Shown here: one piece after another, positions 58,849 to 64,000 of the stretch
How positions within the stretch are numbered: the first letter of the stretch is position 1
How the letters are laid out: each line of letters starts with the position of its first letter
Source of the DNA: Croceicoccus ponticola
Lineage (GTDB): Bacteria > Pseudomonadota > Alphaproteobacteria > Sphingomonadales > Sphingomonadaceae
Assembly (NCBI RefSeq): GCF_004004515.1
Contig: NZ_RXOL01000002.1
Coordinates: 186,001 to 250,000, forward strand
DNA length: 64,000 nt
Reading direction: 5' to 3'
Notes under the pieces: generated by a model
Told to the model about the DNA's origin: nothing
What the model saw: only the letters and a program-made list of their open reading frames with translations
The model's database searches: none
Translations under genes and position numbers: made by a program

Positions 58849-59469
58849 TCAGCCGTCGTCCTTGGGCCGCAATTGCAGGCTCTCAACCATCCGCGCGACT
58901 TGCGCGCCGGTGTTATCGAGCGATGCGCCGGTGTCGATGACGTAATCGGCGCGGCGGCGCTTTTCGCCGTCGGGCATCTGGCGTGCGAGGATATCGGCGA
59001 ATTTGTCTTCGGTCATGCCCGGTCGCGCCAGAACGCGGCGGCGCTGTTCATCCGCAGGGGCCGATACGACCACGACCGCGTCCATTCCTGCCCTGCCGGT
59101 CTTTTCAAACAGCAAGGGCACGTCGAACACGATCAGCGGTTCGTGCCAATTTGCATCGATGAAGTCCGAACGCTCCGCCACGACGGCGGGGTGGACGATC
59201 GCCTCAAGCCGCGAAAGCGCGTCGCTGTCCCCAAATACCAGCGCGCCCAGTTCGGCGCGCTTGACGCCTTCGGGGCCGGTCAATCCGGGGAAGGCGGCCT
59301 CTATCGCGGGCAACAGCCTACCGTTCGGCCCCTGCATACGGTGGACTTCGGCATCCGCATCAAACACCGGCACGCCAAGGTCGCGCAGCATTCTTGCCAC
59401 CGTCGATTTGCCCATGCCGATAGAGCCGGTGAGACCGAGGATGAAGGGGCGCGGGCCGGTGCGGGTCAT
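58849..59469 (-). CDS. coaE: Dephospho-CoA kinase
   Basis: Last enzyme of coenzyme A synthesis, 206 residues. P-loop LGLTGSIGMGKSTVARML at ~11-28, FDADAEVHRM, LEAIVHPAVVAERSDF and VFDVPLLFEKTGRAGMD are the family motifs. It lies ten bases after aroE in the coaE-aroE-maf-ppsR block that runs away from the proposed origin. Confidence 0.95.
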   Translation of the reverse strand: MTRTGPRPFILGLTGSIGMGKSTVARMLRDLGVPVFDADAEVHRMQGPNGRLLPAIEAAFPGLTGPEGVKRAELGALVFGDSDALSRLEAIVHPAVVAERSDFIDANWHEPLIVFDVPLLFEKTGRAGMDAVVVVSAPADEQRRRVLARPGMTEDKFADILARQMPDGEKRRRADYVIDTGASLDNTGAQVARMVESLQLRPKDDG

Positions 59470-59479
59470 GGATGCCCCG

Positions 59480-60340
59480 TCATGCGGTCAGCATCCGGCG
59501 CAGCGCGTCGTCATCGTCGCGGGGTGCCGGCTGGCCAAAGAACCGCTCGAACGCGACAGCGGCCTGCCCGATCAACATGTTCAGCCCGTCAATGGTACGC
59601 AAACCGCGCGCCTTCGCCTCTGCCAGAAACGGCGTCTCCAGCGGGGCGGTGACGATGTCGTAACATACGGATCCGGGCGGCACGTGGCTGAAATCGAAGT
59701 TCAGCGGCGGTTGGCCGACCATGCCGAGCGACGTCGCGTTGACCACTAGATCAAAGCATCCCGCGCGATCGTCGAAAGCGAATTCGGTCGCGGCGGCAAA
59801 ATGGTCGAGCGGGGCGACGTGATGTTCGCCTTTGGGGTCCAATTCGTCCAGCAACGCCCGCGCCTTGTCCGGATCGCGTCCGGCGACGACCAGTACCATC
59901 CCTTCGTCCGCCAGCGCGGCGATGATCGCCCGCGCCGCGCCACCCGTGCCGATGATCCGTGCCATGCGGAAATAGTGCGGCTTTGCCAGATCGGCGCGCA
60001 GCGGTTCGAGAAAGCCTGCCGCGTCGGTGTTGGTCCCGATCAGCGCGCCATCCCTTGGCACCACGGTATTTACCGCCCCGATCCGTGCGGCCACCGGCTC
60101 GATCCGGTCGAGGAGCGGCATGATCGCCTGTTTGTGCGGCATCGTCACGTTGCAACCGCGCCAATGGGGATCGACGCGGCGCGATGCGATATAATCGGCC
60201 AATTCGTTAGAGCGCACATGACAACGCCGGTATTCCGCCGCGATCCCGGCTTTTTCCAGCCAGAATCCGTGGATAGCGGGCGATTTCGATTGCGCGATCG
60301 GATCGCCGATCACTTCGGCATAGGACACACTGTCGCTCAC
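59480..60340 (-). CDS. aroE: Shikimate dehydrogenase
   Basis: NADPH enzyme of aromatic amino acid synthesis, 286 residues. Substrate site [32 protein letters not shown] with catalytic Lys, [14 protein letters not shown] with catalytic Asp, nucleotide site [14 protein letters not shown] and late VNATSLGM. The four-base overlap with maf continues the tight block. Confidence 0.96.
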   Translation of the reverse strand: MSDSVSYAEVIGDPIAQSKSPAIHGFWLEKAGIAAEYRRCHVRSNELADYIASRRVDPHWRGCNVTMPHKQAIMPLLDRIEPVAARIGAVNTVVPRDGALIGTNTDAAGFLEPLRADLAKPHYFRMARIIGTGGAARAIIAALADEGMVLVVAGRDPDKARALLDELDPKGEHHVAPLDHFAAATEFAFDDRAGCFDLVVNATSLGMVGQPPLNFDFSHVPPGSVCYDIVTAPLETPFLAEAKARGLRTIDGLNMLIGQAAVAFERFFGQPAPRDDDDALRRMLTA

Positions 60341-60942
60341 GACGGCAGAACCCCTTCGGCGCGCAAGACCGCCAGAACGTCGAGCAGCGGCATGCCGAGC
60401 ACGGTGAACTGGTCACCGTCGATGCTTTCGAACAACTGCGGGCCCAATGCCTCTATGCGGAAGACACCGACGCAATAGGCGACTTCGGGCCACTCGGCAT
60501 CGAGATAGGATTCGATGAACGCGTCGGAAAGCTCGCGCACCTTCAGCCGTGCGATGCGGGCTATGCGGGCCACGACCCGATCGTCGCGGACGAGCACGAC
60601 GGCGCTGTGCAGTTCCATCGTTCGCCCGGAAAAGAAACGGAGATGCTCGGCCGCATTTTCGCGACTGGCCGGTTTGTCGAACCGCTGTCCGTCGACCACG
60701 ACAAGCGAATCGCTGCCCAGAACTAGCGCGCCGGGCCGCTGGTGCGCCACCGCCAACGCCTTCGCTTCGGCCAGGCTGTCGGCGATGGTGTCGGCCGATG
60801 CGCCGTTCATCGCCGTTTCGAGCGCGCGTTCGTCGACATCGGCGGGCACCGCCTCGAACGCAACGCCCGCTGCGGCTAGCATCGCCTGTCGCGACGCGCT
60901 TTTCGATGCGAGGACGATCATCGAGCCGGCCTTGGCATTCAT
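60337..60942 (-). CDS. Maf-like nucleoside triphosphate pyrophosphatase
   Basis: House-cleaning enzyme hydrolysing non-canonical or methylated nucleotides to monophosphates, 201 residues. Motifs: [55 protein letters not shown] with the catalytic Asp, and [16 protein letters not shown]. The four-base ATGA overlap with ppsR supports the start, though the eighth codon (ATG) is possible. Confidence 0.93.
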   Translation of the reverse strand: MNAKAGSMIVLASKSASRQAMLAAAGVAFEAVPADVDERALETAMNGASADTIADSLAEAKALAVAHQRPGALVLGSDSLVVVDGQRFDKPASRENAAEHLRFFSGRTMELHSAVVLVRDDRVVARIARIARLKVRELSDAFIESYLDAEWPEVAYCVGVFRIEALGPQLFESIDGDQFTVLGMPLLDVLAVLRAEGVLPS

Positions 60943-61772
60943 ACCGGTTTCGGTCCGGTGCGTTCAATCCGGCGTTCGTTGTGCAGGTTGATGACCGCGG
61001 CGGCGGTTTCCTCGATCGAGCGACGCGTGACATCGATCACCGGCCAGTTGTTGTCCGCGAACATGCGGCGGGCATAGCGTACTTCGTCCTCCACCATGTC
61101 CTTTTGGACATAATCGGTTTCGGGCGCCTGATTGAGCGACAGGAGACGATTGCGGCGCACCTGCACCAGCCGGTCGGGGGACGTGGTCAGGCCGACGACC
61201 ATCGGACGCTTTAGCCGGAACAGCGCAGGCGGCGGCGGCGATTGGGGGACGATGGGTATATTGGCGCAGCGAAAGCCCCGATTGGCGAGATAGATCGCCG
61301 TCGGGGTCTTCGACGTGCGCGACACACCCGCCAGAATGATGTCGGATTCCTCCCATTCTTCCCACAACAGGCCGTCATCGTGCGCAATGGTGAACTGGAT
61401 CGCTTCGACCCGGCGGAAGTAGGCGTCGTCCATCTGATGTTGGCGGCCCGGACGATGCAACTGTTCCTGGCCCAGGACGCGCGAAAGGCAGGTCGTTACC
61501 GCGTCGAGCGCCGATACCGTCGCCATCTTCGCCTCGGCACAGGCCGCCTCGAGGCTCACGCGGATTTCCTGATTCACCAGCGTAAAGATCACCAGCCCCG
61601 GGAATTGCGTGATTTCCGACATGATCCGATCGAGATGCTGATGCGAGCGAACCATCGGCCAGAAGTGCCGCTCGACATCGACGCCTTCGAATTGCGACAA
61701 TGCGGCCTTGGCGATCATCTCCAGCGTCTCGCCGGTCGAATCGGACAGGAGGTGAAGGTGTAGCTTGGTCAT
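60939..61772 (-). CDS. ppsR: PEP synthase / PPDK regulatory kinase-phosphatase (DUF299)
   Basis: Bifunctional ADP-dependent kinase/Pi-dependent pyrophosphorylase that controls phosphoenolpyruvate synthase or pyruvate phosphate dikinase. ATG 61772 ([20 protein letters not shown]) gives 277 residues; the longer frame upstream belongs to the origin region. The P-loop [20 protein letters not shown] is near residues 150-170. In alphaproteobacteria this gene (RP001-type) flanks the chromosomal origin opposite hemE, as it does here. Confidence 0.94.
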   Translation of the reverse strand: MTKLHLHLLSDSTGETLEMIAKAALSQFEGVDVERHFWPMVRSHQHLDRIMSEITQFPGLVIFTLVNQEIRVSLEAACAEAKMATVSALDAVTTCLSRVLGQEQLHRPGRQHQMDDAYFRRVEAIQFTIAHDDGLLWEEWEESDIILAGVSRTSKTPTAIYLANRGFRCANIPIVPQSPPPPALFRLKRPMVVGLTTSPDRLVQVRRNRLLSLNQAPETDYVQKDMVEDEVRYARRMFADNNWPVIDVTRRSIEETAAAVINLHNERRIERTGPKPV

Positions 61773-62089
61773 GCGGTTCCGGATGCCTGTGGACAGGGAC
61801 CGGGATAAACCACGGGACAGACAGAGGGACAAGTCAAAGCGGCGGAACGGTCCCCGCTGTCCCTGATTTCATACAGGGTATTTCTGGACAGGCCGCGATT
61901 CCGCCCACAGCCTGTGGGTAAGGCAGACAACTATCGTTTGACCACGCAACCGACCGGATTCGCCCAACCCGATTGGGAGTGGTCAGCGCGGGATAAATCG
62001 GGCAGGGCGCGCTAATCCCCAGTTTCCACAGGGCCAACTAACTTCAACAGCTCTTTTAAAAACTTATTTATTGTTGTCTTGAGGCGTCC
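61773..62089. other. Probable chromosomal replication origin (oriC)
   Basis: The 317-bp gap lies between ppsR and hemE, the gene pair flanking the origin in Caulobacter and Rickettsia. It contains DnaA-box-like sites: TTACCCACA on the minus strand at 61913-61921 (one mismatch to TTATCCACA), a paired inverted site CCCACAG-C-CTGTGGG at 61904-61918, TGTGGACA at 61788 and TTTCCACA at 62023, plus two CGGGATAAA copies near 61801 and 61989. Two GANTC (CcrM) sites lie at 61897 and 61957. An AT-rich unwinding stretch covers about 62047-62083, next to hemE. Confidence 0.8.
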
Positions 62090-63115
62090 ATGCCCGGTCT
62101 TTTACTCGACACCCTGAAAGGGACGAATGCGTCCCACCGCCCCCTCTGGCTGATGCGTCAGGCAGGGCGATATTTGCCCGAATACCGTGCCTTGCGTGCG
62201 GAGAAGGGCGGTTTTCTCAACCTTGTCTACGATTGCGAAGCCGCGGCCGAAGTCACTTTGCAACCGATCGACCGGTTCGGGTTCGACGGCGCGATCCTGT
62301 TTTCCGATATCCTGATCGTCCCTTATGCGATGGGCCAGGATCTACAATTCCTTGCCGGCGAAGGCCCGCATCTGTCGCCGCGCCTTGCCGATGCGGCGCT
62401 GGCCTCGTTGGAAATGGTGCCCGAACGCTTAGCGCCGATCTATCGCACGGTAGAACTTTGCGCAGCGCGGCTCGATCCGACCAAGACCATGCTGGGCTTT
62501 GCAGGATCGCCATGGACGGTCGCGACCTACATGGTGAACGGCGAAGGCAGCCGCGATCAGCATGAGACGCGAGCCATGGCCTATGGCGATCCCGTCGCGT
62601 TCAAGGCGATCATAGACGCGATTGCCAACGTTACGGTCGAATATCTGGTCGGACAGGCCAATGCGGGCGCAGAGGCTGTGCAGCTGTTCGATTCATGGGC
62701 TGGCAGCCTTGCTCCCGATGAATTCGAACGTTGGGTCATCGCGCCGAATGCGGGGATCGTCGACCGGTTCAAGGCGCAGCGCCCCGACGTGCCGGTCATC
62801 GGTTTCCCCAAGGGTTCGGGTGAGAAACTGGTCGCCTATGCGCGGGAAACCGGGGTCGATGCGGTGGGCGTTGACGAAACGGTCGATCCGGTCTGGGCCG
62901 CGCGCGAATTGCCCGCGAACATGCCGGTGCAGGGGAATCTCGATCCACTGCTGTTGCTGGCGGGCGGCAGGCGTATGACGGATCGCGCGCGCTTCGTGCT
63001 CGACTGTTTTGCCGACCGGCCGCACGTCTTCAACCTTGGCCACGGCATCGGCAAGGAAACGCCGATTACCCATGTCGAGGAATTGGTGGCCACAGTCCGC
63101 AGCTGGTCTCGCTGA
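62090..63115 (+). CDS. hemE: Uroporphyrinogen decarboxylase
   Basis: Heme pathway enzyme converting uroporphyrinogen III to coproporphyrinogen III, 341 residues. It has the N-terminal signature RPLWLMRQAGRYLPEYR, FGFDGAILFSDILIVP, LGFAGSPWTVATYMVNG, QLFDSWAGSL and NLGHGIGKETPI near the end. It starts right after the AT-rich part of the proposed origin, so its promoter probably overlaps it. Confidence 0.97.
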   Translation: MPGLLLDTLKGTNASHRPLWLMRQAGRYLPEYRALRAEKGGFLNLVYDCEAAAEVTLQPIDRFGFDGAILFSDILIVPYAMGQDLQFLAGEGPHLSPRLADAALASLEMVPERLAPIYRTVELCAARLDPTKTMLGFAGSPWTVATYMVNGEGSRDQHETRAMAYGDPVAFKAIIDAIANVTVEYLVGQANAGAEAVQLFDSWAGSLAPDEFERWVIAPNAGIVDRFKAQRPDVPVIGFPKGSGEKLVAYARETGVDAVGVDETVDPVWAARELPANMPVQGNLDPLLLLAGGRRMTDRARFVLDCFADRPHVFNLGHGIGKETPITHVEELVATVRSWSR

Positions 63116-63170
63116 GGTTATTGTGGGTCAGGGTTTGCGCCGATCGCGTCGAACCCTTATTCGATAATCC

Positions 63171-63623
63171 ATGCAGGAGGTTCTGGCCTTGCTCTATCCC
63201 TGGCTGAAAGTCGGCCACCTGGTCTTCGTGATCTTCTGGATGGCCGGCCTGTTCATGCTGCCTCGCTTTTTCGTTTATCATCAGGAAGCGCTCGCCGGAT
63301 CGGAAGAGGCGACGCGCTGGGTCGAACGTGAATCGCGCCTGCGCAAGATCATCCTCAATCCGGCCATCGTGATGGTCTGGGTATTCGGGCTCGCGCTGGC
63401 CTTTACCGCCGATGCATGGGGGCAGGGGTGGTTCCACCTCAAGCTGCTCTTCGTGCTGTCGTTGTCGGGTTATCACGGGTGGATGTCCGTTTATGCCAAG
63501 CGTCTGGCGCGCGGCGAACCGACCCTGACGGGCAAGCAATTGCGGCTGTTGAACGAAGTGCCCGGAATCGCCGCGATCCTGATCGTCACCACTGTCGTCA
63601 TCGGGCGATTTTACCTGACGTGA
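63171..63623 (+). CDS. hemJ: HemJ-type protoporphyrinogen IX oxidase
   Basis: Small integral membrane enzyme (CopD-like) that oxidises protoporphyrinogen IX in place of HemG or HemY. 150 residues with four hydrophobic helices. Conserved residues: histidine in LKVGHLVFVIFWMAGLFMLP, FFVYHQEAL, and WFHLKLLFVLSLSGYHGWM with histidine and lysine. The gene follows hemE by 55 bases, so the two probably share a transcript. Confidence 0.93.
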   Translation: MQEVLALLYPWLKVGHLVFVIFWMAGLFMLPRFFVYHQEALAGSEEATRWVERESRLRKIILNPAIVMVWVFGLALAFTADAWGQGWFHLKLLFVLSLSGYHGWMSVYAKRLARGEPTLTGKQLRLLNEVPGIAAILIVTTVVIGRFYLT

Positions 63624-63658
63624 CCGTCGGTGCGCGTCGTTTTTGCGCTTACGCGCGA

Positions 63659-63687
63659 TTGACGATCGGCCTGGCGAGGCTTATTTA
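63659..63687 (+). promoter_or_regulatory. Strong-looking sigma-70 promoter for rho
   Basis: TTGACG (63659-63664), a 17-base spacer and TATTTA (63682-63687) give near-consensus spacing and -35. The transcript would have a ~150-base leader before rho, in line with autoregulation of rho known elsewhere. Confidence 0.6.
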
Positions 63688-63846
63688 GGCATCAGCGGCG
63701 TCCTGCCGCGGATCGTGATTGCCGGGCTGCCGGCGGTGCGATCAGGTCCGCTTTCACCAAGCCCATAGACCAAGGCCCCCCGCGCCTGTCGATCGATCGA
63801 TGCAAGGCACGCGGGATCCGCCAGCCCCTAACGGAATATTCGAGAT

Positions 63847-64000
63847 ATGCACCTCAAGGAACTCAAGCAGAAAACCCCCGCCGCGCTAGTCGAAATGGCC
63901 GAGGAACTGGGCGTCGAAGGCGCTTCGACCATGCGCCGTCAGGACCTGATGTTCGGCATTCTGAAGGAAGTCGCCGAGGACGAGGAAATCCTCGGCATCG
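63847..64000 (+). CDS. rho: Transcription termination factor Rho, N-terminal part (cut by right edge)
   Basis: The frame from ATG 63847 begins MHLKELKQKTPAALVEMAEE and continues with RRQDLMFGILKEVAEDEEIL, which is the Rho N-terminal helical domain. The RNA-binding and ATPase domains lie outside the window. It follows hemE-hemJ, the order seen at alphaproteobacterial origins. Confidence 0.95.
   Translation, partial: MHLKELKQKTPAALVEMAEELGVEGASTMRRQDLMFGILKEVAEDEEILGI

Overview
This window is a GC-rich chromosomal segment of an alphaproteobacterium, most likely a sphingomonad (Erythrobacteraceae-like). The reasons are the hemE / PPSR-family replication-origin neighbourhood, the cell-cycle regulators SciP (DUF1153) and TrcR (DUF1013), a ThiS-ThiG fusion, aa3-oxidase heme A synthase, ubiquinone COQ7, and the very common 1- to 4-base stop/start overlaps. 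Almost all of it is dense housekeeping sequence; one short segment is clearly foreign. Layout: 1-5.9 kb is a minus-strand suf iron-sulfur operon (Rrf2 regulator, sufB, a DUF559 protein, sufC, sufD, sufS, sufT, then an unknown gene leaving the window), every junction overlapping. 6-21.2 kb holds a DUF885 lipoprotein, pyrD, a gamma-glutamyltransferase, an acyl-CoA ligase, two unknown proteins, thiSG, a MerC protein, heme A synthase, rplM-rpsI, a cation/proton antiporter, rlmE and ppx. 21.4-24.2 kb is a 2.7-kb integrated element in a tRNA-Gln gene. A perfect 22-bp copy of the tRNA 5' end marks its left edge and the intact tRNA its right edge. Its cargo is a DprA-like protein, an overlapping phosphoribosyltransferase-like protein and an XRE-type regulator, with lower GC and no integrase. 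This is the best candidate for a poorly described system, plausibly a nucleotide- or DNA-sensing conflict module. 24.3-49.6 kb returns to core genes: a frameshifted sigma-70-like gene, a DUF445 protein, an RND efflux pair, a GlsB-type membrane protein, sciP, mnmA, a serine hydrolase, PhzF and CDF proteins, pdxH, a CbpA-like DnaJ, YihY and fabI, then a long minus-strand block proA-nadD-rsfS-rlmH-envC-ctpA-dsbB-coq7. 50-58.8 kb has an M23 peptidase overlapping a bactofilin gene (cell-shape pair), a second acyl-CoA ligase, trcR, a glutathione transferase, a quinone oxidoreductase, a DUF1192 protein and clpA. 58.8-64 kb is the origin neighbourhood: coaE, aroE, maf and ppsR run left, and hemE, hemJ and rho run right. 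The 317-bp gap between ppsR and hemE has DnaA-box-like sites, two GANTC sites and an AT-rich stretch, so it is very probably oriC. All positions, starts and sites were read by eye from sequence; no alignment or database search was run, so family names rest on recognised motifs.
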